In this document: piece after piece, positions 10,824 to 23,251 of the stretch
Layout: every line of letters begins with the position of its first letter
Numbering within the stretch: the stretch's first letter is position 1
NCBI GenBank assembly: GCA_037892935.1
Contig: JAYXKI010000011.1
Span: 1,178,001-1,242,000, forward strand
DNA: 64,000 nt
Direction of reading: 5' to 3'
DNA from: Phlebopus portentosus
Taxonomy: Eukaryota > Basidiomycota > Agaricomycetes > Boletales > Boletinellaceae
Notes under the pieces: generated by a model
Told to the model about the DNA's origin: nothing
Database searches by the model: none
The model's input: only the letters and a program-made list of their open reading frames with translations
Translations under genes and position numbers: made by a program

Positions 10824-11666
10824 TTACATGTAATTGACTGTAAGGATCCACTCGATCGCTATATTTGCATGATTGATGTTTGTTCATGTAAAGACATCCT
10901 CGCCATTCGCGTTCTGGCTCTTTACCATCAGGGTGTGTATTCCTTCTCGTCACTTTCATACATTTATTGAATCGAAACAGACAGGAGATTGGCGTTTTTC
11001 CTTGGTTTTCTTTTTGTCTTGGACGCTGCTTCCGACCTGGGGATGCTCATCTACGGATACATGTTTGAAGGAAGTAAGAATCGAAACCCTGCTTTGATGC
11101 TGTTTCCTTACTTATAGGATGTTCGCCAGCTACTATACAGGGTCTTGCGAATGGCGATACAATCTGTACCTACAGTCGGAGTCCTCCGCAAGTGGTTGGA
11201 ATAATCTCCTGGTAAGAAACATGGTTTCACCTGACGTAGTTGCTAATTTCAGATAGGTGCGTGCCAATGACGTGCGGGTTTATTCTGCTGGGTTTGGCTC
11301 TGTACAAGGCCAAGGAGTACTGGAAGTTAGCCGCGGGGTTTAAAGGCTTCAACCTCGTAAAGATTTTTTTCTCATTCTGGATCAGGTTATGATTTACTCC
11401 GCGTCAGTTGGCATCTATCGAAGGTCTCGTTTTTACTAATACCCTCATTCAGCGTCATTTTTTGCTCCGTTCTCAAGATCATGTATAATCGTACATTTGA
11501 TGACAATCGCTTTGCATCGGAGCTCTTGAATGCAGCGGGAAGCCCGGCGCTTCTATCCGTACTTGGCGGGTATCTCCTCGTTCATTTGAAGGAAGCTGCC
11601 GAATTAGGGTTCAATGAGGGGACCAGCTACCGGTTGAAGAGCGTCAGTGCGATAGAGTTTTTATGA
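10824..11666 (+). pseudogene. DUF6533-family protein, 5'-truncated copy E
   Basis: Only the second half of the gene is present. Exons in order: VIDC (about 10831), DILAIRVLALYHQ, RLAFFLGFLFVLDAASDLG with MLIYGYMFEG, CSPATIQGLANGDTICTYS, MTCGFILLGLALYKAKEYW with KLAAGFKGFNLVKIFFLILD, and the last exon VIFCSVLKIM through LLSVLGGYLLVHLKEAAELG, ending TGA at 11664-11666. These join in frame with good splice sites. What is missing is the N-terminal DUF6533-type domain and the NRY/micro-exon region. The terminal NDAVHEQ exon of B, C and D is also absent, so E belongs to a different subgroup. Either the 5' part was lost when the array rearranged, or the 5' exons have diverged beyond recognition. Confidence 0.55.
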
Positions 11667-14581
11667 AGTTCAGCCGGTCTTCACCGTACATTGTACACGA
11701 TTCCCGGTCATAACACAACATGCTTGTAAGGACCGCTTTTGATGAAGTGACAATCGTTTCATCATAGAATTTTGATCCGCACATGTAATGGCTAAATTGC
11801 ATATTGTGTTTCTAAATCCTTTCCTTGTTTTGAAAAATTGTTCTGATGAAGACATATTCGGAGACGCTTCTATAGTGTCTGGTTTGTTTTATTCGCGCAG
11901 TGGCATTTTCGTGTCTGAAACGCATCGGTCTTATACACGAACGCCGTGCTGTGTAAAGATTGTGAAACCGACTACGACTTGATGCGGCGATTATGAAGCC
12001 ACGGCCGGTCAGGCATAAATGCGGTGCAGTGCAGGCAAGAATGATGTACAGGTCTTAGTTTTGGAATTCTATGTCGGCGCCAATCGATTGTGTGCATATT
12101 GATGAATAAGTCACTGAATTTTCCTACATATTGTGCTCGGAGTCCGGTGAGCTCGGGCTGCTCTGCTTCCCGTCGTGGAAGGAAACTGGGAATGCTTACA
12201 GATGCAGATGAGGACGCACACGCGGATGTTCGGTCCGTTCGAAATTGATTGAGAGTAAGTTATGTGTGAGGGATCGGGAATCTGATTCGGGCCCAGGGAG
12301 ACTACAGCTACGAAGTATTAGCCCGATGATCGGAGGATGAAGAGCGCCATTTGAATGGCTCGGACTGTTCAACGCTGGATGTAACGCGAATGGATGGGTG
12401 GATCGCGTGGGTGACCAGCGGATTACACAGACTTTTTCTTATCACTTGCTACCGAGTACCGATGTGTCTCCGCCGTAAGTCTCCAAATGTCCAAGTCAGG
12501 CGTCCAGAACGTTGGCGCCCATCTGTACAGTGAATGCGGCATACATTCAATGAATGCGCGGGATTGTCAAATGCACTTGTCGGACTATTTCAAGATACAT
12601 CTTGCCCGAACCATCTGCATGCACGGGAAAGATATCCAATGGAATGGCTGTATCTCAAGATGCAAAAACGTCATGTTATGGTAAGTCGTTGAAGGTGGCG
12701 GGATTGTCAAATCACTCTGCGATTATACTTTGGGTGGATGTACGTTTGTACGTACAAGTCTGCCTTCAGGGCCCTTGTCCCCACTGCCGTGATTAGATCT
12801 TCTCAGATTACTTGGTCGTCGCGTAGTTCGACAAAGTTTACCCCGATTGATAAGTGGACTATACGCCGGTCCTTTTATTAGATCCATCTATACTCAATAC
12901 GTTGGGTTCACGCTAGATCACATTACCAGGGACACACTTCGTCCCGCGGTACTCATGTTTTGCTCGTGTTTACTTATGCCTTTGGCAGGTGTCTTCTTTT
13001 GCCTTCGTGCCATAGAAGCCATGGCAGGTCGATTGGAACTTTCTGCTGTTATTTGGCCTAAGCCTCATCAAAATCTTCTTTCTGCCTGATAAGTAACGGG
13101 CTCATGCGGCACTGTGGTGCACGCCGTTCGAGGGACATCCTGTTCGTTGGGGTGGCAGATTTATAGTATCATGCGTCAACGAGATGTATTGTACTCGCCT
13201 TGATACATGAATGGCGAGACTATACCAAGACAGACGTGGTATAGCATGTACCGATTGGAAAATTCCGACGCCTATCGGAATGGAGGTTCGTATCGCCGAG
13301 CTGTAGCAGTAACGAACGTTCAGAGACATCTGCGCGTCCTCCTTGAGAATTTGAACTTCTGAACGCCAGCTGCTTCGTATGATTCTTGAGTCTTATCTGG
13401 ATCTCAGTTACGAGACAGAGAATCAGTAGGTGCACTGTGAACACTAATAGACGTGCCGGATGCCGGAATGGGGAGGTTGGAATTACAGGTCGGAATGATG
13501 GTGAGAAAAAATGTCGGTGATGGTGGGCTCTGCCACCGCCCTTCATCATTCCGTGCATAGCGCAGTCTAAACGTCTGGGCCTCCTCCGTGAATGCTGGCG
13601 ATAGTGGCGTCACACTCGACGACTTGCTGTTGACAAAGGCGTTATTGCGTGAAAGAATAGATTGTTGAGCAGGATGGAGTGCGATGGCATGCCGAGCGTG
13701 CTTGCGCGCGCAGATGGATGGGCATTTTTTGGGGAATGCGATAGCGCCGAGACGATAACCCTGGTAAGGACCAACTGGATGGAGGTGGCTCGAGGGATGC
13801 GTTGGGGATATCGTCTTGAAACATCGGAAGAATTTGTAAAGGAATAAACAGATGCAGAGCGATATCGACAGAGAGAATCAGCAGAGGAGCTCAGATAGCT
13901 GCGCTGGTCTCAGAATAATTTCATAGCGAAGCCATTTTTTCCGTTTGATATTCTTCATCAAAGACCTGAGAGGCAAGTCATGAAAGACAATGACGCATAT
14001 GGTCCGACGATGCGGGTGAGTCACTGTAGCGTCAAATAGACTCTTGACGACATGGGGCTGTAAGGTGTATGATGTTGCTAGATGAACGTTTTGTTGAATG
14101 GCTGTCCGCTTTGAGACCGATTTGTGATAGTGGGGGAGACAAGAGCAAATGGAACGATTGCCACTTCATCTGATTGGTCATAATCTCCTTTTCTGTCATC
14201 CGATTGGCGCATCCTTTTATGGAAAGCGCCGGGAGCAAATCACTGAGGCTTGAGGGGTATTTGAACAAAATAAATTCAATTAACCAACAAAAGGTCATGA
14301 AACCTGCGCATTAATATTATCATACCGCAACGGTTATTCTGGATGATTTTAGTAAACCAAGGAATCCAGGGTTGGAGGAATCGACGGACAATAGTTGGAG
14401 ATGCGGTAGGAGGATGACATAATCCAATGGCGTCCCGCTTATATTGCGCGACTTTTTCCGTCTCTCCATTGCGTTCCCCCCTTCCCCACACTCTCGTCGT
14501 CGTGCTCGACGCCCTCGTCTTCGCCGTCGTCAACAGCAAACAGGCGTTAAGGCAGACACCGGCGTATAACACCTAGCAAAG
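11667..14581. other. gene-poor stretch before HMGR
   Basis: 2.9 kb without a recognisable gene. Short reading frames on both strands carry no conserved motif and look random. The last ~200 bases (from about 14400) are pyrimidine-rich and must hold the HMG-CoA reductase promoter and leader, but I see no clear TATA box. Confidence 0.45.
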
Positions 14582-17500
14582 ATGCGCGCAATATTGCGCC
14601 CTTTTGCGGCCATTGCTGCGCACAACCCCATTGAAACGATTGTACTTGGGTTCATTGCTGCTACACTTGCATATTTCAATGTTCTTGCTGCAATTCGTGA
14701 ATCAACATTCCTTTCACCTACAATCCCGACATCGCTGAGGCCAGCGCATGCTTTACTACGTAACGAACAATGGGCAGCCGTACCTGAGAGTGTATGGACT
14801 GCACCTGGTCATGACGATGAAGAACGGATGGAATTTCAGCAGATCCTGTTTGGTTTGGATTCAAGCTTGAAGAGGAAGAAGGCGTATGCGGACATCGACT
14901 TTTCGTTCACGGAGGAGAAGCTCAAGGACGCGTTGCAGAACACGACTTCACGACTCTCCGAACATGCTTCATTCCATTTTCTCAACGCTGGTGAACGCTC
15001 AGCGACTCTCACGCTAGTCCTGCCTTCATCATCTTCTCGCGACGCTGCTGTCTCGTCTCTCAAGCGTGGCTTGCCTAGTATCAATGGCGCGAAATTCACG
15101 CTCGAGGCCGCGCCGACTGCTCCAGAACTACTCCAGCATGGCCGATGGGCTGCTTACGCCGTGCGAGCACTCGTCACACGATTTACCGAACTCGCTCGTG
15201 CAGCAGATTCGTTGGACATTCTTCTTGTGCTTGCGGGCTACATCCTTATGCATATCACGTTCTTCCGCCTCATCGTTTCCGCTCAAGCACTCGGTTCGCA
15301 TTTCTGGCTTTCGGCGGCAATTTTTACGAGCAGTACTCTAGCATTTGTGTTGGCATTGCCAATTGCCTTGTTTGTTGGTATCCCCGTCGATCCGGTGCTT
15401 CTCACCGAGGCATTGCCATTCCTCGTGTGCACGGTTGGTTTCGACAAGCCGCTTCGACTCGGACGAGCTGTATTCACACATGAACATCTATTTACGCCAG
15501 TCCCCTCTTCCTCGGTTTCGCCATCTGACGGAACTCTGACGCCTACTGGCCGAGTAAATAGGACGTCACCATCTGTAATGAAGCCGGCTCATCAAATACT
15601 ACTCGAGGCGCTCGACCGTGTTGGCAATGCAGTTCTCAGGGACTATACTCTTGAAATCTTCGTCCTTGTGGTCGGAGCAAGCTCGAAAGTCGGAGGTCTC
15701 CGGGAGATGTGCGCATTTGCCGCGATCATTCTTGCATTCGATTGTTTGAGCGGGGTTACATTCTACGTCGCCGTCATGGGAGTCATGATTGAGGTAAGTT
15801 CTATTCTTGGTCGTATTTCCTTCTTTGTCACCGCCGTTATTCCCTTCATTCCCTGCTATCTTTTCACTGCGCTTTTCGCCTGTGATCCTTGCATGATGGA
15901 GGTCGGCATGATCTCAATTGCAATTTCCGACTCCGCTGCTGGTTTTTTCGCGTGCGGACTCATGTTACCGGCATCACCGGGAGGGAAATCGGTGATTAGC
16001 ATGACCTCATGCGACTGTAATTTGGGTCCTAATCGCCGATTTTCTTCTTATTTTGCGACTTGTTTTTCATTTCATTCCATCTGGGGCGCCTTCAACTCAA
16101 TCTCCACGAGCCTTTTATTTTCGGGAACATATCACTACTTTTTTTGTCCTGTTCTTTTCCCTCCTTCCCACATTCCGAATACCGCTTCCCGATCATTGTT
16201 GATCGGCATGCACAGCTTATTGTGCACTGTTATTATTCTCTTTCCATTTCTTGGTGCTCTTCGATCCAGGAGCAGTTATTCAACTTCTATCTCCCTATTG
16301 TCTAGGGACGCGTCGCGACGCAGAAGTTTTGCTTATAGCTTCACGTGATGGCGACTTGCCTTCTCCTTCTTCCCTTCTCCGCGCGTCTTGCATCATTGAT
16401 CTCTGTTCGTTCTATTGCTCGGGACAAGCTTCATCGGAAGAAGCCGACAAGAAGCCCCTGTGGAGGTGTCCTCGTGTTTCTTTTCTTTCCTTTGTTTTGT
16501 TTTGTTTACATTTTTCACTTTGGTTCACTACCTTATTCTCTATTCTCTATTATCATTGCTATTTATCATGGACTCGTGCTAACGTGTCGATTAATGGTAA
16601 TAGGTAAAGCGAATCAAGCACAGGAGAGCGGCGACATTAGCTGCTTCGGCAGCCGTGAGTACTGCTCCATCGCGATCGGGATCGCGCCTGAGTTCCCCAA
16701 CTCGGAGGGCTATCAAATCTCTTCCTTCCTTGCCGAGCTTCGGATCGATGACGAAACTTGTTGGTTTGTCAGGGCCGACCGTTGATCAGCCGGTTCCGGC
16801 CGCTGCGCGCCCACCGAGTGCGCTAAGGAAGCGAAGTTCGTTCCTAAACGGCGATGAGAAGCGTGCTCGTGAGCTCCGAGATACGAGGATTGAGCGGGAG
16901 CAAGGTCAAGATCCTGTGACGAGGTTGAAGCTCCTTACGGTAAGCAACTATATTGATACATGGTGAAGACATGTGTTGACGGGATCTGTGTAGATCGTCT
17001 CGTTTGTGACGTTGCACGTTCTCAATCTCTGCACCACCCTCACTCCTGCTACAGCGCTTGCGCGCATCAACACGGCCGGTGCGCTCCACTTTGGCGAACC
17101 GGCGCTTGGTGGTGCAAGGAAGGTAGACGTCTCTGGACCTCGAGTTGCAGGTGCACTTGATCGTCTTGCAGCAGTTTGGCTCTCGGCTCCTGCTCCCTCT
17201 TCTGATAACTCGACTGAGCATCATGTCCAGCGACCTGACCTCTTGGTGCGGATCAGCCCACCGCTCTTTGTGCATGTCACTCCGGGCGTGAAGTCCGGAA
17301 AGACTCAATCAGATCCGTCACCGAGCCTCAATGTTTCGCAATCGCAGAAGGAACGAGATGCACAGGGTGGACAGTGGGAAGCTTTCCTTTCCGCATGGAC
17401 GGGTCTTGTTGGCGATCCTATTCTTTCAAAGACCATCTCACTTGCGCTGATACTTTCGCTGGCTTTGAATGCTGTCTTAATGAAAGGTATTGCATCTGGT

Positions 17501-19672
17501 GCTGCCGGTCACACATTGGTGTCGAGTCTGGCAAGCGTTGTTCCAGGAGTGAGATTCAGCGCTGCGAACCTCGGTGCTGTGAAGGAGGAAAGAGATGCTG
17601 AGTCGGAGGAGGAGAAGACAAGCGGTGATAGCGACGAAGTGGAGAGGAGGATGGGACGTCCGCGTGAACAACAGCGCAAGAAGCAGATGTTTGGATTTGG
17701 CAGCAACCTTGCGCCGATTAGGACTGCCCTTGCAAATGCAAGCTCAGCAAATGCTGGTATGAAGGCCTATAGCGGCGGGAAACCACGAACCCCAGCCGCT
17801 TCTATACCACCTCCGTCCGAGCCGACTCCTGCTCCCGCTGCTCAAGTTGCACTAACTGCGATCCCGCCCGCTCGTCTTGTCCGCCCGCATCCTATTCGTC
17901 CAGAAGCCTCTCCGCTCCCGCTCGATCTTGTTGACCGAAAGTTGGAACAAGTGTCAAAGTCCTCGGATGGTCAGGCCATCACTCCGCCGAAAGAGGAAAC
18001 ACGTCCTTTCGAGGAGTGTTTGGATATCTTTGAGAACGGCCCACGACCTGTGCAAGAGAGCTTGAAGCTTCTCAACGATGAGGAGGTCATTATTCTCAGT
18101 CAGGCGGGTAAGATTCAGGCCTATGCACTTGAGAAGATGCTCGGCGATTTCGAAAGGGCTGTCAGGATTAGGCGAGCTTTAATTTGTAAGTTTTTGCAAC
18201 ATTCTTTCTGGAGATGATGACTGAAGCATGTGCGTTGTGTAGCTCGTGCTTCAAGAACGAAGACGCTCGAACAGTCGGACGTGCCTTTCAAAGATTATGC
18301 TTACGAGCGTGTCTTCGGTGCCTGCTGCGAGAACGTTGTCGGCTATGTGCCTCTCCCGCTCGGTATTGCCGGTCCTCTCAACGTCGACGGTGAGGCATAT
18401 CCAATACCTATGGCCACTGCAGAAGGCACTCTTGTCGCATCCGCGTCACGAGGATGCAAGGCACTCAACGCAGGTGGAGGCGTTACAACCGTGATTACCC
18501 AGGATGCTATGACTCGTGGTCCTGCGATCGACTTTCCGAGTATGCGTGAAGCGGCCGAAGCGAAGTTATGGATTGAAAGCGAAGAGGGCTCGGAAAGAAT
18601 CCGAGAAGCGTTCGAGTCTACCAGTCGATTCGCTAAGCTCAGAGGTCTTAAGTGTGCTCTGGCGGGAAGGACGCTATTCATCCGATTTGCTACTAGCACC
18701 GGTGACGCGATGGGTATGAACATGATCAGCAAGGGTACTGAGGCGGCTCTCGAAGCTCTTCGGCAGCGGTTCCCCCAGATGCTCGTTCTCGCTCTTTCTG
18801 GCAACTACTGCACGGATAAGAAGTCTGCTGCGATCAATTGGATCGAAGGTCGCGGCAAGAGCGTAGTCGCTGAAGCTATCATTCCCGGCAAGGTCGTCCA
18901 GACCGTACTCAAGACTACCGTCAAGGATCTTTGTAACTTGAACATAAAGAAGAACCTGATTGGTAGTGCGATGGCTGGTAGCATTGGCGGGTTCAACGCT
19001 CACGCAGCGAACATCCTCACGGCGATCTTCCTTGCTACTGGCCAGGATCCGGCACAGAACGTCGAAAGCTCGAGCTGCATGACGCTTATGGAGCCAGCGA
19101 ACGATGGTGTTGACCTCCGCATGTCTGTTACGATGCCTTGTATTGAGGTCGGTACCGTTGGTGGAGGTACTATTCTTGCTCCGCAGGGCGCCGTTCTTGA
19201 GATGCTCGGCCTCAAAGGTGCAAATCACGCGCAACCTGGTGCGAACGCCCAGAAGCTCGCTCGGCTCGTCGCTGCTGCTGTCATGGCCGGTGAACTTTCC
19301 CTTCTCTCCGCGCTCGCCGCCGGTCACCTTATTAGGGCGCACATGCAACACAACCGCTCAACTGTTAACACGCCTGCGACGAGTCGGCCGGTCACTCCTG
19401 GACCTGAAGCATCTGCCGAGAAGAAGGAAATTCCTATGCCAGCAACTCCGGCTCCTGAGGTGCTCGGAATTTCGACACCGTTCATGCCCTACTCCGGTAT
19501 CCATACCCCCGCCCCTACTCGAGCTGTACAAGCAGCTGCACTGGAACAGGGCCTGAGTCGAACGGAGAGCGAAGTCAGCCTTCCAGCTTATTCACTTTCG
19601 GATACTACCGCAACTCCTGGGGACGTAAAAGCTGAGCCAGAATCGGACGCAAAAGAAGGAAGAAAAGACTGA
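14582..19672 (+). CDS. HMG1: HMG-CoA reductase (mevalonate pathway)
   Basis: ER-membrane enzyme reducing HMG-CoA to mevalonate with NADPH, the control step for ergosterol and isoprenoids. Exons 14582-15793, 16604-16939, 16994-18185 and 18243-19672 join in frame, about 1,389 residues. A membrane segment lies at ~20-40 and a sterol-sensing domain at ~212-400 ([19 protein letters not shown]). More hydrophobic segments are in exon 3 ([29 protein letters not shown]). Catalytic part: [12 protein letters not shown] (Glu ~943), [22 protein letters not shown] (catalytic Lys), ATGQDPAQN (catalytic Asp), [11 protein letters not shown], and [15 protein letters not shown] (catalytic His; the final Ser matches the AMPK site of animal enzymes). 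It is longer than yeast or animal enzymes because of a low-complexity linker and a Pro/Thr-rich tail of ~80 residues. Intron 1 is unusually long (810 bp) and is open in frame as far as 16348. Confidence 0.93.
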
Positions 19673-20190
19673 GCAGTTGCTTTCTTTGTGATGAATATGG
19701 TTTCTTTTCATTTCTGCACTATCCAACTTCATTCTAGAATGCCGTGCATGAAGTGCTTGCACTCTTTGCTATTGCTTTTCGTTTTCCATTCACAATTTTC
19801 AATTCGCCACTCTGTATCATTATCAACTTGTGCACGCCATTCGCTCTCGACAACCAACCAAGTAACGCATGTGTTACGATGCATCCTCAATTTTCTCACA
19901 AATCTTCGACCTTCTGTGATTGCGGGCTACGATTTGGCTGACGATGTTTTAACTTCGCTGTTTATACACACTTATTAGTCTGCTTTCATCTATTTTTCTA
20001 CCTCATCGCATGTTCCTGGATAATATATTAGAATAGTCATGTTGAATCCAAATATAATTGAACACACGGAATGTCAGCTAAACAAGGGTTATATACAGAC
20101 GTAGAAAATGACAAATATTGCCAGAGCGAACGGTGTAAAGGACGTCTGAGGTGTGTGGGAAGACTCCTCGGGTGGAGAGAACATGTTTGC

Positions 20191-21796
20191 TCAAGCGAAC
20201 TGAATGGTACTGATGGTTTTCGACTTATCCGTCCCGCCATTGGTCAATATCTCGCCTGCTTCTTTAAGGTTAATCAATATCTGACTGCCGAGGATGCAGA
20301 GAAAAGTCGGGTTTCCAGTTGCATTGATGAAAGCGCTCGCGAAGACACTCATGTCGACAACGAGGAGATCAACGATCCTCAAAACGCAGCACGAGATGAC
20401 TCTGCGACAGGTCAGTATATCCATGCTTTTTAGATGATTGGATAGACGCACAGAAAGTAGTATATGATTTGATCCTCGACAAGAACCTTGACAAGGGGGA
20501 AGGCCCTCAGGCTAGTTGACATTTTCCAGTACTCGAATGCTTTGTAAAGCGAAAGAGCGAGCAGAATTAAGCCGTACACCATGGGCATGACCCTAAAGGC
20601 AATCAGAACTACATATACATTACGATTGATGGTACTCACCAGGAAATCACGTCTACACTCGCCAATGAGTTGAACTCATCACAGCAGACTGTCATACCAT
20701 CTACAAGGCCACCAATGAAAACTGGCGAGAAGCGATAATACCTAGTAAGGAGAATTATGCAGGCTCAAAACGAAGTCACGACTTCACCTTTATCGACCAA
20801 AGCGCTATAAATGACAAGGCCGAGCTCAGAAACAGCTTCCAATACCAGGGGGACATAGAGACAGATGGCCAACGTCCTGTCTTCTTAGAAGATAAAAATT
20901 AGCCTATTTACATAAGAATAGTTTCATACCTCGACCATACAACGCTAAGACTCTGATAGTAAGGATATCTGAATATGACTGTAAAGGCTGGGATGATAGC
21001 CGAGACGAGCGGAATATAGCTTACAATCGATCAGAATTACGTTGACCCAATCTGTCCGCGTCGCAATGTGAGTGAATAGAACGGAACATAAGACATATGA
21101 CTCACTAGTCATTCCGCTTCCCCAGTAAGAGAACAGACCTGGGAGGAGTCAACACGTATTGCGGTTACTACCGTAGAGCGACTACTTACAGCTAAAATCA
21201 AGATACACAGAAGGATGACATATCAGATGCCGAACTCGAGATCTTGGATTAACATAAGATTCGATACCTTCTGTAGCTCAGGTTGAAGCAGCCGTCTTCA
21301 TTATGCATGAGTCGTTCTTGTTCTCGACCGGTCCTGTTAAGTGGCTACTTACATACGATATTACAGATTGCTCCCAGGAAACCGGCATAATGGTTCTGTA
21401 GTGGTTTGGTCATCGACTGTTGTAAGCATAGGGTTGTAATCATACTTACCACAAAGTAAATGACGCTGACAATATTCCATTGATTTGCCTTCGAGAAGTT
21501 GAGATCGTGAAATCGGGACCCTACAAGAGGACTTACCCAGAAGTATTTTACCTACAAAGCAAGCAATTTAGTGAGTTATTTTCGTAACGACATTTAGAAT
21601 ACCGACCTCCTTATCGAGATGCAGAACTTGTGGACGATAAGATCAATAAGCTAGGAAGCAATTGGTGGAAATAATGCTACTTACGGTAATGATAGACAAG
21701 GAGAGTCAGAACAGCTACAGAAACGTATTGCTGGACAATAACTTCCCACGTAACTGAAGGTACGAAAATCGGATCGAAAGCTTCAACTTCAGACAT
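20191..21796 (-). CDS. DUF6533-domain multi-pass membrane protein, copy G
   Basis: Start ATG at 21796 (MSEVEAFDPIFVPSVTW). Exon 1 (21685-21796, 112 nt) ends VIVQQYVSVAVLTLLVYHY and joins LLHLDKE and VKYFW, a clear DUF6533-type domain. Next come ANQWNIVSVIYFV, NHYAGFLGAICNI, the 28-nt micro-exon (21268-21295), GLFSYWGSGMTNWVN, VILIDC, DILTIRVLALYGRG, RTLAICLYVPLVLEAVSELG, YYRFSPVFIGGLVDGMTVCC, VMPMVYGLILLALSLYKAF and the last exon VISCCVLRIVDLLVVDMS through LLGSQ-like ILINLKEAGE, ending TGA at 20191-20193. Nearly every junction keeps the frame; only the join after the micro-exon is unresolved. About seven hydrophobic segments. It is the orthologous position partner of copy H in the duplicated unit. 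No function is known for the family. Confidence 0.7.
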
Positions 21797-22269
21797 TGTG
21801 TGGATCTTGGTATGTTAGTCTTCATTGCACCAAAAGCCGGAGTCTCTTATATGTCCAGCTCTGTGTCATCTTTGATGGGTTGGAAGATGAGCCTATACCT
21901 CCACTAAGATTGCAGATGTAGGTGGCCTCAGCTGAGCCGAACCTGTTCTAGTGGTACCCAGGCATTTCTGACGTGTCTCCAGGAGCAAAAGGAAAAGGCT
22001 TGAATTAGGACGGTCCACCTATGGAGCTTTCATAGAACTTTACGAAATTAGTGCCAGTCACAACTGTCGCTACATCGCTTTCACGGAGAGGATGTTTGCG
22101 AGTTAGATGTGATCGTTGCTCGTGACGAGACTTACGCTCCTAAGGGTAGGTGTGAGACTGTGAGTGCTGGCTGGGTTTGTTTGTTCGTGTATCTTTGTAT
22201 TACATAATGAGATTCCACGGAAACGGATCCGGATTAATCCCCGGCCAGTAGACGCGTTCTTTTCTCAAG

Positions 22270-23008
22270 ATGTCCTTGAAGGCACTCCAGTATGATGAGA
22301 TCGTACTCGCTCGTTCGCGGTCAAAAACTCATCTGACTTCGCTAAGTGGTTGATTGTTCAATTCCTGATTGCAGCCGCAGCGCTCGTGAAAGGTCGGATA
22401 CGACAGTCCTTAATGTGATGTACTCAAGTCAATCTTCTTTACTTCAAGTCAGCTACTGCGACGAGCTCTCATCATGCTGAATGCGCGATTCTGATAGGGT
22501 AATCCTGTAAGAAAATTAAGTTTTTGTATCTGAGAGACTGACGCACACATTTACTAAGGCGAATCCATCATCAAGTTTCCTGTGAGTCGATTATCTACTC
22601 GCTTACTCCAACGCACCCAACGCAATCTATGCGAATAATCGCAGTTCATTTCGGGTCATGACACTGATCCTTGAAGCTGGGAAGAATGTCAAGGGATTCG
22701 CGCTTGGCAACAGATGCGTAGCGGATAATTGTGCTTCGGTATTTTTAGACTTTGTTACAGGTCGTACTATTGACCAAACTGTGTCTTTCGCTAATGCGGT
22801 ATTTGCTTCTATTGTCGACTCGGAAGGGACATCCTGTGCGAGAGCTTTTCTAGTAGCTACTGCACAGTAAACAGAGGCTTCTCAGAACCCGTCAATTCAT
22901 GGGAGTCCAAACCTCTTCTTGCTTGTTCATTTACCGGACCAGATTGTTAGTCATGAGAAGTAACGTCTGAAAGATTCACCATCTCCCGGACGTAGAAGCG
23001 ATCCTTGT
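22270..23008 (+). pseudogene. zinc alcohol/polyol dehydrogenase, truncated copy
   Basis: Clearly a copy of the intact gene at 25407. It starts MSLKALQYDE at 22270, has lost most of exon 2 (the part coding from RCFQIVQ to RDDEVL in the good copy), and has an ~8-base loss in the exon that should read [13 protein letters not shown]; only VKGFALGNRCVADNCAS is still readable. Later fragments up to the SDVEATL region are out of frame. The gene stops dead at about 23008, exactly where the second duplication unit begins, so the NAD-binding half was never copied. It cannot give a working enzyme. Confidence 0.8.
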
Positions 23009-23251
23009 CCAAATATGCTACGATGTATCCTTACTTTTCTCACACATATCCGACTTCCTGTACTTTCGGGCTATGATTTGGCTGACGATGTTTTTGGTCG
23101 CTGTACAGTATATACGCACTTATCAATCTACTTTCACCTTTTTTCTTATCCCATTGCTCGCGCTACTAGATGACAACATAGAATAGCATGTTGAATATGA
23201 TTATAATTGGATACATACGGAATTCGAGCGGTGCACAGGGGCTAATTAATG

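Larger units (their letters stand above)
19873..23008. repeat. tandem segmental duplication, unit 1
   Basis: First copy of a ~3.1 kb unit. It begins in the HMGR 3' flank (TACGATGCATCC at ~19875, matching TACGATGTATCC at ~23019), contains the minus-strand DUF6533 gene G and ends inside a plus-strand dehydrogenase exon (GAAGCGATCCTTG, ~22996-23008). Similarity runs on through intergenic DNA, for example GGCTGACGATGTTTT and CATGTTGAATNNNATATAATTG-like stretches. Divergence between the units is substantial, so the event is not very recent. Confidence 0.75.

Noticed and set aside
15794..16348. In-frame continuation of the HMGR first exon
   Set aside because: A GT donor lies at 15794, the continued protein is unlike any HMGR, and splicing to 16604 restores the expected sequence. 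Treated as intron.
18674..19351. 225-codon minus-strand frame
   Set aside because: Antisense to the HMGR catalytic exon; an artefact of its codon bias.
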